From NCBI GenBank assembly GCA_019638595.1, contig JAHBTJ010000011.1, positions 62,001-126,000 of the forward strand: a stretch of 64,000 nucleotides of DNA, given 5' to 3'. Source of the stretch: Chitinophagaceae bacterium. Lineage in GTDB: Bacteria; Bacteroidota; Bacteroidia; Chitinophagales; Chitinophagaceae. Position 1 is the stretch's first letter. Each line of letters opens with the position of its first letter. Shown in pieces: positions 34,680 through 44,485 of this stretch. The translations under genes were made by a program, and so were the position numbers. The notes under the pieces are model-generated. The model was not told where the DNA came from and ran no database searches. It was given only the letters and a program-made list of their open reading frames with translations.

Positions 34680-35642
34680 ATGACAAAACTGGAACGTATT
34701 ATCCTGAACCTTCCGCCTGTTGCTTTTGTGATCAACCGGTCGAAGCAACTGGTGCTGCCGGGTTTCCAGGGGCTTCCTTTATACGATGTGGTTCTTTTCC
34801 TGCTGAAGCAAATTAACAGGGAGGGGTTGAATATGCGGGCGGCCGCTATTTCGTTTAACCTGTTGATGGCGATCCCCCCATTTATGATCTTTTTGTTTAC
34901 GCTGGTTCCTTATTTGCCGGGACAGGAAAACTTTAGCCGGGAACTGTTACGCGTGGTAAGGGATTTAACTCCTAACCGCGATACTTATGTTTGGGTAAGA
35001 GATTTTATTACAGATTTTACAAAACCCAGGAGCGGGTTGCTTTCTTTGGGTTTTCTTACCGCCGGGTTTTTCGCTTCCAATGCTATGATGGGGATCATGA
35101 ACTCGTTCGACAGGTCTTTGCACACCAAGTATAAAATGAAACGGAATTTTTTCCAGATGCGGGGCGCGGCGTTAAAGCTTACGTTTTTTATAGCGCTGAT
35201 ATTTATGGCATCTATATTACTGCTTATTACACAGGGCAGCCTTTTGCGTACAGTGCTCAAATGGATGGATATTGAAAGTGAAACGGCCCGCTGGTGGATC
35301 GGTTCGTTAAGATGGGTAGTAATACTCGCGTTGATCTATTACGCTATCGGCATAATTTACCGCTTTGCCCCTTCTGTGCAGAGAAAATGGAATGTAAATT
35401 CACCCGGAACCATCCTGGCAACAACCCTTATTATTATACTAACCGTTTTGTTCGGATACTGGGTAAATAATTTCGGTACTTATAATAAAGTATATGGCTC
35501 TATTGGCACCGTTATTATTATCATGTCTTCCTTTTTCTTCAACTCCCTCATATTGCTGATGGGCTTTGAATTAAATGTTAGCATCAACCATCTTAAAATG
35601 GAAGCCGAGGTACGGCAGGTAATGGAAGAAAAGCAGGGGTGA
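34680..35642 (+). CDS. YihY/BrkB family membrane protein
   Basis: Integral membrane protein of 320 residues with six helices, in the YihY/virulence factor BrkB family. MRAAAISFNLLMAIPPFMIFLF and FEIN-like GFELNVSINHLKMEAEV at the end are typical. Function is unsettled (once called ribonuclease BN; that label is wrong). 17 bases after mltG, so co-transcription is likely. Confidence 0.87.
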   Translation: MTKLERIILNLPPVAFVINRSKQLVLPGFQGLPLYDVVLFLLKQINREGLNMRAAAISFNLLMAIPPFMIFLFTLVPYLPGQENFSRELLRVVRDLTPNRDTYVWVRDFITDFTKPRSGLLSLGFLTAGFFASNAMMGIMNSFDRSLHTKYKMKRNFFQMRGAALKLTFFIALIFMASILLLITQGSLLRTVLKWMDIESETARWWIGSLRWVVILALIYYAIGIIYRFAPSVQRKWNVNSPGTILATTLIIILTVLFGYWVNNFGTYNKVYGSIGTVIIIMSSFFFNSLILLMGFELNVSINHLKMEAEVRQVMEEKQG

Positions 35643-35649
35643 AACAGAA

Positions 35650-35740
35650 TTTATAGTTTTGGGTTTATAGTTATAGCTGTCAGTCTATCAGCCGTCAGTA
35701 TTCAGTAACAAACCATAAACCATAAACAACAAACCTCAAA
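35650..35740. repeat. Nested repeat: family C arms around a family A core
   Basis: Left arm TTTATAGTTTTGGGTTTATAG (35651-35671 region), core of family A words (ATAGCTGTCAGTCTATCAGCC, 35672-35705), right arm of AACCATAAACCATAAAC and ACAACAAACC words. The C arms are approximate reverse complements of one another. It fills the gap between the YihY gene and pgi (which converge). Confidence 0.7.
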
Positions 35741-35777
35741 TCAGGAATCCCCCCAATCAAGAATCAAAAATTCTTTT

Positions 35778-37421
35778 CTATCTCATCTTCTTATACGTGT
35801 TGATCAGCCCGTTGGTGGAGCTGTCGTGTCCCGTAACGGCTTCATTGCCCTGCAGTTCGGGAAGTATCTTGTTTGCCAGTTGTTTGCCGAGCTCAACGCC
35901 CCATTGGTCAAAGCTGAAAATATTCCATATCACGCCCTGTACAAATATCTTGTGCTCGTATAAGGCTGTAAGTTGTCCCAGCGTAAAAGGCGTTATTTTT
36001 TTAATGAGGAATGAATTGGTAGGCCGGTTCCCTTCAAATACTTTAAAAGGGATCAGTTTTTCTTTTTCTTCTTCGCTCAGGTTGCCCAGTTCGGCGGCTA
36101 CTTCTTCTTTTGTTTTTCCATTCATCAACGCTTCCGTTTGAGCAAAAAAGTTAGAAAGCAATTTCGGGTGATGGTCGCCGATAGGATTGTGGCTGATTGC
36201 CGGCGCTATGAAATCGCAGGGTATAATGATCGTTCCCTGGTGAATGAGCTGGTAAAACGCGTGCTGTCCGTTGGTGCCCGGTTCGCCCCATATTACCGGG
36301 CCCGTAGCGTGATCCGCCTTTTTCCCGTTCCTGTCAACATACTTCCCGTTGCTTTCCATATTTCCCTGTTGAAAATAAGCCGCAAAGCGATGCATATATT
36401 GATCGTAAGGAAGAATAGCTTCGGTTTGTGTTCCCAAAAAATTAGTATACCATAAACCGATCAGCGCCATAATAACAGGTATATTCTTTTCAAAAGGCGT
36501 TGTTTGAAAATGAACATCCGTTGCGTATGCGCCTTTCAGCAGTTCTTCAAAATGATCGTACCCGATGGTGAGCACAATAGATAACCCTATGGCGCTCCAA
36601 AGGCTGTAGCGACCTCCCACCCAATCCCAGAACTCAAACATGTTAGCTTTATCAATGCCAAACTTTACCACTTCTTTTTCGTTGGTAGAAAGCGCCACAA
36701 AATGTTTGGCAATCTGCTTTTCATCTTTTGCTGCTTCCAGGAACCAGCTTCTTGCGGTATGCGCATTGGTCATGGTTTCCTGCGTGGTAAATGTTTTGGA
36801 AGCGATCAGGAAAAGTGTTTCTTCCGGTGTAACTTTTTTCAATGTTTCAGCTATGTGCGTGCCATCTACATTCGATACAAACCAGGGCTGAATGCCATCT
36901 ACCCAATATGGTTTTAAAGCTTCGGTGATCATAACCGGTCCAAGGTCGCTGCCCCCGATACCGATATTTACAATGTATTTGATTTTTTTACCGCTGTATC
37001 CCCTCCATTCGCCACTGTGTATTTTGCCGGCAAATGTTTTCATTTGTGCCTGTACCCTGTGCACCTCGGGCATTACATCTTTGCCATCGGCCAATACGGG
37101 TTTGCCGGAAAAATTGCGCAGCGCAGTGTGTAAAACAGAACGGTTTTCCGTTTGGTTGATCCTTTCGCCGCTGAACATTGCCTCAATGCCTTCCTTTAAA
37201 CCGGTTTCGGCAGCCAGTTGAAACAGCAAAGCGAGCGTTTCGCCGGTTATCCTGTTCTTTGAATAATCGAATAATATATCATCATACTGAATAGAATACT
37301 TGCTGAATCTTTCAGGATCTTTTTTAAAAAGATCGCGCAGGTGTATGTTTTTGGTATTGTTGTAATGCTGTTGCAGTTGCTGCCATGCGTTAGTATTGGT
37401 TGGATCTTTTTTTGGAAGCAT
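35778..37421 (-). CDS. pgi: Glucose-6-phosphate isomerase
   Basis: Interconverts glucose-6-phosphate and fructose-6-phosphate in glycolysis and gluconeogenesis. Start taken at ATG 37421 ([20 protein letters not shown]), giving 547 residues; the 34-residue upstream extension has no homology. Landmarks: [40 protein letters not shown], and [16 protein letters not shown]-type block ([15 protein letters not shown]). Leftward, following the threonine aldolase gene by 34 bases. Confidence 0.93.
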   Translation of the reverse strand: MLPKKDPTNTNAWQQLQQHYNNTKNIHLRDLFKKDPERFSKYSIQYDDILFDYSKNRITGETLALLFQLAAETGLKEGIEAMFSGERINQTENRSVLHTALRNFSGKPVLADGKDVMPEVHRVQAQMKTFAGKIHSGEWRGYSGKKIKYIVNIGIGGSDLGPVMITEALKPYWVDGIQPWFVSNVDGTHIAETLKKVTPEETLFLIASKTFTTQETMTNAHTARSWFLEAAKDEKQIAKHFVALSTNEKEVVKFGIDKANMFEFWDWVGGRYSLWSAIGLSIVLTIGYDHFEELLKGAYATDVHFQTTPFEKNIPVIMALIGLWYTNFLGTQTEAILPYDQYMHRFAAYFQQGNMESNGKYVDRNGKKADHATGPVIWGEPGTNGQHAFYQLIHQGTIIIPCDFIAPAISHNPIGDHHPKLLSNFFAQTEALMNGKTKEEVAAELGNLSEEEKEKLIPFKVFEGNRPTNSFLIKKITPFTLGQLTALYEHKIFVQGVIWNIFSFDQWGVELGKQLANKILPELQGNEAVTGHDSSTNGLINTYKKMR

Positions 37422-37455
37422 GTTATGTGTTTTATTGAATGAGAAGAGTAGTTGC

Positions 37456-38472
37456 TTAAAGTGTTTGAATGATATCAATCGTTTGTTGCACCATAGAAGC
37501 GGTGATATCCAGGTGAAGTACAATTCTTATTTTATGTACATCAATGGCATACCACAACACTCCTTTTTCCTTCAGTCGTGCTACCAGGGTAGCCGCGGTA
37601 ATGCTGTCGTTCAGTTCAAAAATAATGATATTGGTTTCTACCGGGAGTATGTTTTTAACAAATTTCTTTTGGGCAACAGCTCTGGCTATCTGTTGTGCAT
37701 GCACGTGATCTTCTTTTAGCCGTTGTATATGGTTTTGCAAAGCATACAACCCAGCCGCGGCAATATAACCCGCCTGGCGCATTCCTCCGCCAAAGCGTTT
37801 ACGCACTCTTCTTGCCTGTGTTATAAAAGATTTATTTCCCAGCAAAATGCTGCCTACCGGCGCCCCAAGGCTTTTACTCAGGCATATGGAAATGCTATCG
37901 AAAACGGCGCCGTATTGCCGTGTTGTTTGATTTTTAGCCACCAGGGCGTTAAACAACCTGGCCCCATCGAGGTGAAGCTTCAGGTGGTGCTGGTTGCATA
38001 CCTGCCTGATGGCCTCCATTTCCTCCCATTCGTAGCAGCTTCCCCCGCCCCGGTTCGAAGTATTTTCAAGGCTTACCAGCGAGGAAGGGGCTTTATGGAT
38101 ATCGTTGGGATTAATGGCTGCCAGCACCTGGGCGGCAGTGATGCGTCCTCTGTCTCCCTCAACCAGCTTTACCTGGCATCCCGCGTTGGAGGCTATGCCG
38201 CCCCCTTCATACTGGTAAATATGCGATTGCTTTTCGCAGATCACCTCATCTGAAGGTTGCGTGTGACATTTAATAGCGATCTGGTTGGTCATGGTTCCGC
38301 TGGGGCAAAAAATACCGGCTTCCATGCCAAACATGTCAGCCGCATACTGCTCCAGGGCGTTCACGGTGGGGTCTTCTCCAAAAACATCATCTCCTACCTT
38401 TGCCGAGTGCATAGCTTCCAGCATAGCCGGGGTTGGGCGTGTAACCGTGTCCGATCGGAAATCTATTGTCAT
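37456..38472 (-). CDS. ltaE: Low-specificity threonine aldolase
   Basis: PLP enzyme splitting L-threonine/allo-threonine into glycine and acetaldehyde. Start taken at ATG 38472 ([21 protein letters not shown]), giving 338 residues; an upstream extension is made of repeat sequence. The PLP lysine is in [12 protein letters not shown]; the N-terminal [15 protein letters not shown] and [11 protein letters not shown] are family signatures. Tandem with pgi. Confidence 0.92.
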   Translation of the reverse strand: MTIDFRSDTVTRPTPAMLEAMHSAKVGDDVFGEDPTVNALEQYAADMFGMEAGIFCPSGTMTNQIAIKCHTQPSDEVICEKQSHIYQYEGGGIASNAGCQVKLVEGDRGRITAAQVLAAINPNDIHKAPSSLVSLENTSNRGGGSCYEWEEMEAIRQVCNQHHLKLHLDGARLFNALVAKNQTTRQYGAVFDSISICLSKSLGAPVGSILLGNKSFITQARRVRKRFGGGMRQAGYIAAAGLYALQNHIQRLKEDHVHAQQIARAVAQKKFVKNILPVETNIIIFELNDSITAATLVARLKEKGVLWYAIDVHKIRIVLHLDITASMVQQTIDIIQTL

Positions 38473-38617
38473 ACGGCGAATATAGATAATCGGGGTGCAA
38501 GTTTCAGATTCAGGATTTGAAATTTCTGATTTCAGGTTTCTGATTTGGGAAGTAAGACAGGACAACCTGGGCTGTTAACCCTCATTACTCATAGCCGACA
38601 GCCGACAGTCATCTACC

Positions 38618-38629
38618 GCAAACGTTTGC
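38618..38629. promoter_or_regulatory. 12-base palindrome upstream of rpoD
   Basis: GCAAACGTTTGC, perfect over 12 bases and centred on CG, as in operators of LacI/GalR-type regulators. It lies about 65 bases upstream of the probable -33 region of rpoD and 146 bases upstream of the ltaE ATG. Function is a guess. Confidence 0.4.
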
Positions 38630-38693
38630 AGCAATCAAAAATGTTAACTATCTACTTATTTTGAGTATTCTTACATACTTTTTTGCTCAAAAG

Positions 38694-38727
38694 TTATGAG
38701 AAGCAAAAATTGTGTATTAATTTTGCC
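38694..38727 (+). promoter_or_regulatory. Probable promoter of rpoD
   Basis: TAATTTTG at 38720-38727 matches TAnnTTTG exactly; a weak TTATG at 38694-38698 stands at the -33 distance. The gene's ATG is 159 bases further on. Confidence 0.5.
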
Positions 38728-38886
38728 AATCGTCTCAGACACAGTTTCGGGAAAAAATAACATATCGTTTGCACTCTGTTTGCAACACTTTCGCCCTCAG
38801 TTACTGTCTTTATAGGCGTTACACAACTCAACAGCTTTTTTCTTTCTAAAAGTGACTTAAATCGCCTTAAATCAATTATTTAAGAT

Positions 38887-39744
38887 ATGAGACAATTAAA
38901 AATAGCAACACAAATTACCAACCGCGACTCTCAGGCCGTAGAAAAATACCTGCAGGAGATCTCTAAAATTTCCATGATCACTCCTGAAGAAGAGACCGTA
39001 TTGGCCCAGAGGATAAAAATGGCAGACCAGAGAGCGTTGGACAAATTGGTACAGGCTAACCTCAGGTTCGTTGTTTCCGTTGCAAAACAATACCAGCACC
39101 AGGGGTTGTCGCTGAGTGATCTGATCAATGAAGGGAACCTGGGTTTGATAAAAGCTGCACAGCGTTTTGATGAAACCAAGGGCTTTAAATTCATTTCGTA
39201 CGCAGTATGGTGGATCCGCCAGTCTATTTTACAGGCTTTGGCGGAGCAGGGGCGTTTGGTTCGTTTACCACAAAACAAAATTGGTACATATAATAAAGCC
39301 AACAAGGCCTATATGGCTTTTGAGCAGGAGCATGAGCGGGAACCAAGTACCGAAGAGCTGGCAGAATTGCTGGAAATGAGCGAAACCGAGATCAATAATA
39401 TCTTCCAGAGCAATACACGTCACACATCGCTGGATGCACCCGTGCACGAAGCGGAAGATGTGGCAATGGGTGACCTGCTGGAAGGTGGTGATGAAACAGA
39501 CGACGACGTAATGAAGGATTCCCTTCGCAACGAGATCCGCAGGGTATTGAAATCGTTAAGTCCCCGTGAAGCTGAAATCGTAAATGCTTATTTCGGTTTG
39601 GATGGTGAAAACGGAGTAACCATTGAGCAGATCGGCCAAAAATACGATCTTACCAAAGAACGTATCCGCCAGATCAAAGAAAGAGCCATCAAACGCTTAC
39701 AGAAAGCCCGTTACAGCAGCTCTCTGAAAGCGTATTTAGGATAA
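38887..39744 (+). CDS. rpoD: Primary sigma factor (Bacteroidetes type RpoD/SigA)
   Basis: Main sigma factor directing housekeeping transcription. 285 residues, a short form without a long region 1.1 or non-conserved insert, as in Bacteroidetes. Region 1.2/2: SQAVEKYLQEISKISMITPEEE and LVQANLRFVVSVAKQYQHQGLSLSDLINEGNLGLIKAAQRFDETKGFKFISYAVWWIRQSI; region 4: VTIEQIGQKYDLTKERIRQIKERAIKRL. It is followed by a strong terminator at 39788-39824. Confidence 0.96.
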   Translation: MRQLKIATQITNRDSQAVEKYLQEISKISMITPEEETVLAQRIKMADQRALDKLVQANLRFVVSVAKQYQHQGLSLSDLINEGNLGLIKAAQRFDETKGFKFISYAVWWIRQSILQALAEQGRLVRLPQNKIGTYNKANKAYMAFEQEHEREPSTEELAELLEMSETEINNIFQSNTRHTSLDAPVHEAEDVAMGDLLEGGDETDDDVMKDSLRNEIRRVLKSLSPREAEIVNAYFGLDGENGVTIEQIGQKYDLTKERIRQIKERAIKRLQKARYSSSLKAYLG

Positions 39745-39787
39745 ATGACTCCGGGTACAGCCCTAATAAGCTGCTACTCAATTTCTT

Positions 39788-39824
39788 ATCCCGGTAAAGC
39801 CATTCGTTCTTTACCGGGATTTTT
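39788..39824 (+). terminator. Intrinsic terminator after rpoD
   Basis: 12-base-pair perfect stem (ATCCCGGTAAAG with CTTTACCGGGAT) around a 9-base loop and followed by TTTT. 43 bases after the stop codon. Confidence 0.9.
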
Positions 39825-40034
39825 ATTAAGCATTATTCAGGATGCCGCACTTTATTGACCGTGGGGCTGCCTGTATTTATATTGCCGGGGTTATGCACAG
39901 GTTATTCAACGGGGGAAATGAGCGGTTTTATCAATTGATTGATTACAGTTAATTTTACAGCCTTTTATATATAGCCAGGTGTAGCTGCAATGCGAAACAT
40001 GCGTATGTAAGGAAAAGGACTAAAAGAATGAATT

Positions 40035-40982
40035 ATGGAAAATAGTGCAACAGAACGCGTTCAATGTTTAATTATAGGATCCGGCCCTGCAGGTTATACT
40101 GCTGCTATTTACGCGGCAAGAGCTAATCTTAAACCGGTATTGTACCAGGGCATTCAGCCGGGGGGGCAATTAACCATTACTACGGAGGTAGAAAACTACC
40201 CGGGTTATCCCGATGGTGTGCAGGGGCCGGAGATGATGGTGCATTTTGAAAAACAAGCCGCCCGTATGGGCGCCGACATACGCTTTGGGCTGGCTACCAA
40301 AGTTGATTTTTCGCAACAGCCGTACAAGGTTTGGATAGAAGATGAAAAGCTGGTTGAAGCCGACGCGGTGATAATAGCTACCGGTGCTTCCGCAAAGTGG
40401 CTGGGACTGCCCAGCGAACAACGCCTGAACGGGTTTGGAGTAAGCGCCTGTGCCGTATGTGACGGGTTCTTCTTCAAAGGAAAAGAAGTTGCCATTGTGG
40501 GCGCCGGCGATACAGCGGCGGAAGAAGCGCTGTATCTTTCAAAGCTTTGCAGTACGGTACATATGTTTGTTCGCCGCAGTGAAATGCGCGCTTCCAAAAT
40601 AATGCAGGAACGGGTACAACGTACGTCTAATATCAAAGTATACTGGAATACGGAAACCCTGGAAATTTTAGGTGAAAACAAAACCGAAGCGGTAAAAATT
40701 AAAAACAATAAAACCGGTGAAGAGCAAACCATTCCCATAAGCGGCTTTTTTGTGGCGATAGGGCACGAGCCAAATTCCGGGGTCTTTAAGGGGTGGCTTG
40801 ATATGGATGAGGCAGGCTATATTAAAACCAGGCCGGGTACTTCAAAAACCAATATTGAAGGCGTGTTTGCAGCAGGCGATGTGCAGGATAAGATATATCG
40901 CCAGGCTGTAACGGCAGCCGGCAGCGGTTGTATGGCCGCCCTGGATGCAGAAAGATACCTGGGAGAGAAGGGGATACATTAG
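40035..40982 (+). CDS. trxB: Thioredoxin reductase
   Basis: NADPH-dependent flavoenzyme reducing thioredoxin. 315 residues: FAD site GSGPAGYTAAIYAARA (about 15), redox centre CAVC (Cys139-Cys142) in SACAVCDGFFF, NADPH site GAGDTAAEEALYL, and the C-terminal FAAGDVQDKIYRQAVTAAGSGCMAALDAERYL. Start ATG 40035. A family C inverted repeat follows. Confidence 0.95.
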   Translation: MENSATERVQCLIIGSGPAGYTAAIYAARANLKPVLYQGIQPGGQLTITTEVENYPGYPDGVQGPEMMVHFEKQAARMGADIRFGLATKVDFSQQPYKVWIEDEKLVEADAVIIATGASAKWLGLPSEQRLNGFGVSACAVCDGFFFKGKEVAIVGAGDTAAEEALYLSKLCSTVHMFVRRSEMRASKIMQERVQRTSNIKVYWNTETLEILGENKTEAVKIKNNKTGEEQTIPISGFFVAIGHEPNSGVFKGWLDMDEAGYIKTRPGTSKTNIEGVFAAGDVQDKIYRQAVTAAGSGCMAALDAERYLGEKGIH

Positions 40983-40988
40983 AAGAAA

Positions 40989-41052
40989 GTTTATAGTTTG
41001 TTGTTTATAGTTTGGGCTTAAACTAAAAACCACAAACCACAAATCATAAACC
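40989..41052 (+). repeat. Family C inverted repeat between trxB and folB
   Basis: Left arm of GTTTATAGTTTGTTG words (40989-41015) and right arm of AACCACAAACCACAAATC words (41020-41052), reverse complementary in outline, with a 4-8 base core (GGGCTT). It occupies almost the whole 74-base gap. Confidence 0.75.
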
Positions 41053-41056
41053 TGTC

Positions 41057-41413
41057 ATGCTCAAAATATCACTGCACAAGCTTAAATTTCACGCTTACCA
41101 CGGGTTGTATCCCGAGGAGAAATATACGGGCAATGACTTTGAAGTAAGTGTAGATGTTTTTTTTGAAGAGCCTGTGCAAAAGATCACGCATTTAAGCCAG
41201 ACCATTAATTACGCCACGCTTTACCAATTGGTAAAAGAGCGCATGCATATAGCGGAGCCCTTGCTGGAAACACTGGCGATGGACATTGCAGAGCAATCCA
41301 AAGCGCACTTTCCCTTTATAACAGAAATTAACGTTTCTGTAAGCAAATTAAATCTGCCCCTTCTTAATTTTCAGGGTCATACAAGTGTTACGTTTCATAA
41401 AAAATATACGTGA
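41057..41413 (+). CDS. folB: Dihydroneopterin aldolase
   Basis: Folate pathway enzyme converting 7,8-dihydroneopterin to hydroxymethyl-dihydropterin and glycolaldehyde. 118 residues, starting MLKISLHKLKFHAYHGLYPEEKYTGNDFEVSVDV, with the FHAYHG and PEE motifs of the family; the substrate-binding Glu/Tyr and Lys (SVSKLNLPL, near 93-101) are present. Start just after the family C repeat. Confidence 0.9.
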   Translation: MLKISLHKLKFHAYHGLYPEEKYTGNDFEVSVDVFFEEPVQKITHLSQTINYATLYQLVKERMHIAEPLLETLAMDIAEQSKAHFPFITEINVSVSKLNLPLLNFQGHTSVTFHKKYT

Positions 41414-41448
41414 GCCGGTTAGCGGCATCACGGCTATAAATTACAAAT

Positions 41449-42201
41449 ATGAAGTATGGAATACTCTCGGTCGTTGCTTTGATTTTCGGCTATTTTGTAT
41501 GCGCACAGGATGTGGACGCGTTCATTAAGGAAGCGGAAAAATCGGAAAGAGACCTTAATGAAGCCGATGCATTGAATAAATACAAAGAGGTATTAAAGGC
41601 TCATCCTGCCAATTCCATTGCGTTGTGGAAAGCCAGTGAGCTGACGGGACGCATAGGCAACCGCCAAAAGGACGAAAAACAGAGAGAAGCTGCCTTTACC
41701 GAAGCGCGTCAGTTCGCGGAAGCGGCTTTAAATGAAAATCGCAACAGTGCCGATGCCAGCTACGCGATGGCGGCAACGGCAGCCCGTATGAGCACCGTTA
41801 CATCGGGAAAGAATAAAGCCCGTAGTTTAAGGGATATGAAAAACTATGCCGATACTGCGTTGCAGATCAACCCCCGGCACGCGAGGGCTTTGTATATACT
41901 GGGCAAATGGAATTTTGATATCGTTAACCTGAATGCAGGCGAAAAGGCGGCGGTGAAGGTTTTGTTCGGAGGCATGCCCAAAGCTACGCTGGATGGCGCT
42001 ATCGAAAATTTTGAAAAAGCCAGGGTCGCCGATCCCTTACTGGTCATTAGTTATCTTGACCTGGCAAAAGCGTATGTAAAAAATCATCAAACCGATAAGG
42101 CTATAGAAGTGCTTAACAGGATGATTAAATTGCCTCCTAAAACCGGCGACGACCAGGAATATAAAGCCGAAGGCAAAGCGCTGCTGGCTTCTTTGCAATA
42201 A
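41449..42201 (+). CDS. Secreted TPR-repeat protein
   Basis: 250 residues; N-terminal signal peptide (MKYGILSVVALIFGYFVCAQ, cleavage near Ala19-Gln20), then helical repeats of TPR type (LNEADALNKYKEVLKAHPANSIALWKASEL; ASYAMAATAARM; ARALYILGKWNF; VISYLDLAKAYVKNHQTDKAIEVLNRMIKL). Exported to the periplasm or outer membrane. It begins 35 bases after folB. Function unknown. Confidence 0.8.
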   Translation: MKYGILSVVALIFGYFVCAQDVDAFIKEAEKSERDLNEADALNKYKEVLKAHPANSIALWKASELTGRIGNRQKDEKQREAAFTEARQFAEAALNENRNSADASYAMAATAARMSTVTSGKNKARSLRDMKNYADTALQINPRHARALYILGKWNFDIVNLNAGEKAAVKVLFGGMPKATLDGAIENFEKARVADPLLVISYLDLAKAYVKNHQTDKAIEVLNRMIKLPPKTGDDQEYKAEGKALLASLQ

Positions 42202-42308
42202 CCAACCGTTTATAAAATAATACCTGACTGTATTGTACCTTTTCTTATTTTCATCTTTTAACTAACACATATACCGGCGCCATATATAGTAAGCGGTGCC
42301 TGTGTAAA

Positions 42309-44276
42309 ATGAAGGCGATCATGAAAAGACTTTTTATCCTTTTTTTCTTATCATTTGTAATAGTTGCCGCGTTTGCCCAAACAAGACCGGCAGGATCAAA
42401 TTATGATTATCATACTTTGTTTTCACCGCTGTTTTATACTCATAACGGTAACGAATACCGGGCGGCAAATGGCGAACCCGGACCGGCTTACTGGCAAAAC
42501 CAGGCGGATTATAATATTGATGTAAAACTTGATGACAGTAAAAGTGAAGTATCAGCATCGCTTTTGCTTACTTATAAAAATAACAGTCCGCAGCAATTGC
42601 CTTATATATGGTTTCAGTTGGATCAGAATCTTTTTAACGACAGTTCCCGCGGGCAGGCAAAATTACCGGCTATGGGAAGCAGCCGCTATGGCGACGCCGG
42701 CAGTGCCTTTAAAGGCGGCTTTTCTATTAAAGCCGTTAAGCTGGTAAATGGCCAGGCTGAATCCGATGCCGAATACCTCGTGTCGGATACACGTATGCAG
42801 GTTCGGCTTGCCCGGCCGGTAGCGGCAAAAGGAGGAGAACTAAAACTGAAAATAGATTTTTCTTTCATCATCCCACAATATGGCGCAGACAGGACGGGTA
42901 TACTGCGCACCAAAAACGGTAATATATTTTCAGTAGCGCAATGGTACCCACGTGTATGCGTATACGATGATATACGCGGCTGGAATACGGATCCGTATTT
43001 GGGGGCTTCCGAGTTCTATTTAGAGTATGGCGACTTTGATGTGAGCATTACCGCTCCTGCCGGTTTAATAGTGGTAGGCTCGGGCGAATTGCAGAATCCC
43101 GCTGACGTATTAACTCCGCAGCAACTGCAACGGTATAACCAGGCGAAAGAAAGCGATAAAACCGTAATGATCCGCAGTAAAAGTGAGGTGACAGATGCAA
43201 AATCACGCCCGCAAAAACCGTCTCTTACCTGGAAGTTCAGGATCAGTAATGCACGTGATTTTGCATGGGCGGCCTCCAAAGCGTTTATATGGGATGCTGC
43301 GCGCATTAATTTGCCAGGTGGGAAAAAAGGATTGGCTATGTCTGTATACCCGGTTGAGTCCGACGGTAAAGAAGCATGGGGAAGATCTACAGAGTATACC
43401 AAGGCCTCCATGGAAAACTATTCCAAACGCTGGTTTGAATATCCTTATTACAGCGCTGTAAATGTTGCAAGCAATGTGGGTGGCATGGAATACCCGGGTA
43501 TTGTTTTTTGTGGGGCCGGCGCTAAAAATTCAGGATTATGGGGAGTGACCGATCATGAGTTCGGGCATACCTGGTTCCCGATGATCGTAGGTAGTAATGA
43601 AAAAAGATATGGCTGGATGGATGAAGGCTTTAATACTTTTATTAACAACATATCGTCGGGCGACTTTAATAACGGGGAATACAAAGCCGCTAAAAGAGAC
43701 GCTCACCAGATCGCGTATATGTTTGGTCCTTTATCGGAATCGGTATACAATACCCCGGACGGGATGAAAGAAAGGAGCATCGGCAATCTTCTATATTTTA
43801 AGCCAGGGTACGCGTTGGGGTTATTGAGAGATCACATACTGGGCCCCGATCGTTTTGATTATGCCTTCAGGAAATACATCAGCGATTGGGCTTATAAGCA
43901 TCCTACACCCTGGGATTTTTTCCGCAGTATGGAAAACGGGGCAGGGGAGGATCTTGCATGGTTTTGGAGGGGAGTATTCCTAAACAGCTACGCGTTGGAC
44001 CAGGTAGTACGGAAAGTTGAATATATTAATGGCGATCCTAAGAACGGAGCGCTTATCACTATTGAAAATACGGAACCGCTGGCCATGCCTGTTATTGTTG
44101 AATACACAACTACCTCCGGCAAAACCGCCCGCAAAACCCTGCCTGTTGAAATATGGCAGAACAACAATACCTGGACATTTAAGGTTGATACCAATGAGGA
44201 ATTGACCAAAGTTGTGCTCGATCCGGATCATGTATTTCCCGATGCTAACAGCGCTAATAATACCTGGCAGAAATGA
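42309..44276 (+). CDS. M1 family metallopeptidase
   Basis: Zinc aminopeptidase of 655 residues with signal peptide ([24 protein letters not shown] 42321 also possible). The zinc site is HEFGH (His416, Glu417, His420) with Glu439 as third ligand in WMDEGFNTF, spaced as the family requires, and [11 protein letters not shown] (GxMEN-like) upstream. N-terminal beta domain (about 50-300) and C-terminal helical part. Exported, probably periplasmic. Confidence 0.9.
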   Translation: MKAIMKRLFILFFLSFVIVAAFAQTRPAGSNYDYHTLFSPLFYTHNGNEYRAANGEPGPAYWQNQADYNIDVKLDDSKSEVSASLLLTYKNNSPQQLPYIWFQLDQNLFNDSSRGQAKLPAMGSSRYGDAGSAFKGGFSIKAVKLVNGQAESDAEYLVSDTRMQVRLARPVAAKGGELKLKIDFSFIIPQYGADRTGILRTKNGNIFSVAQWYPRVCVYDDIRGWNTDPYLGASEFYLEYGDFDVSITAPAGLIVVGSGELQNPADVLTPQQLQRYNQAKESDKTVMIRSKSEVTDAKSRPQKPSLTWKFRISNARDFAWAASKAFIWDAARINLPGGKKGLAMSVYPVESDGKEAWGRSTEYTKASMENYSKRWFEYPYYSAVNVASNVGGMEYPGIVFCGAGAKNSGLWGVTDHEFGHTWFPMIVGSNEKRYGWMDEGFNTFINNISSGDFNNGEYKAAKRDAHQIAYMFGPLSESVYNTPDGMKERSIGNLLYFKPGYALGLLRDHILGPDRFDYAFRKYISDWAYKHPTPWDFFRSMENGAGEDLAWFWRGVFLNSYALDQVVRKVEYINGDPKNGALITIENTEPLAMPVIVEYTTTSGKTARKTLPVEIWQNNNTWTFKVDTNEELTKVVLDPDHVFPDANSANNTWQK

Positions 44277-44485
44277 TAAGATTTGAAATTTGATGGCTGT
44301 TGCAGGTTGGGGGGCAGGTTACAAGTTACAGGTTGCAAGTTACAGGTTTGGGGTTTATAGTTTTGGGTTTGTAGTTTGTTCTCATAGCCCATAGCTGATA
44401 GCTATTTGTGGTAAACAACAAACCATAAACAACAAACACCTGATAGCTGACGGCTCACAGCTCATAGCCCACAGCCCACAGCAGC
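44277..44485. repeat. Spacer made entirely of repeat families B, D, C and A
   Basis: Order: family B trace (GATTTGAAATTTGATGG, 44280-44296), family D iterated words (GTTGCAGGTT, GGTTACAAGTTACAGG, 44299-44350), left C arm (44351-44380), A core with CATAGCTGATAGCTA (44381-44405), right C arm (44411-44438, AACCATAAACAACAAAC), and a further A run (44439-44484, CTGATAGCTGACGGCTCACAGC) ending at the stop of the next gene. No unique sequence of note remains. Confidence 0.8.

Larger units (their letters stand above)
38473..38886. other. Spacer between ltaE and rpoD
   Basis: 414 bases without a gene. It contains a family B-like stretch (38506-38547), a family A piece (38589-38611), the palindrome GCAAACGTTTGC (38618-38629) and the probable rpoD promoter (38694-38727). 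From the promoter a leader of about 155 bases precedes the rpoD ATG. Confidence 0.7.

Noticed and set aside
39891-39899. TTATGCACA, matching a DnaA box, after rpoD
   Set aside because: It is a single site without a cluster or AT-rich unwinding region, and no dnaA or dnaN is near. Not an origin.
44277-44485. Possible CRISPR-like array
   Set aside because: The repeated words are degenerate, of mixed families and unequal spacing, with no unique spacers of constant length and no cas gene.
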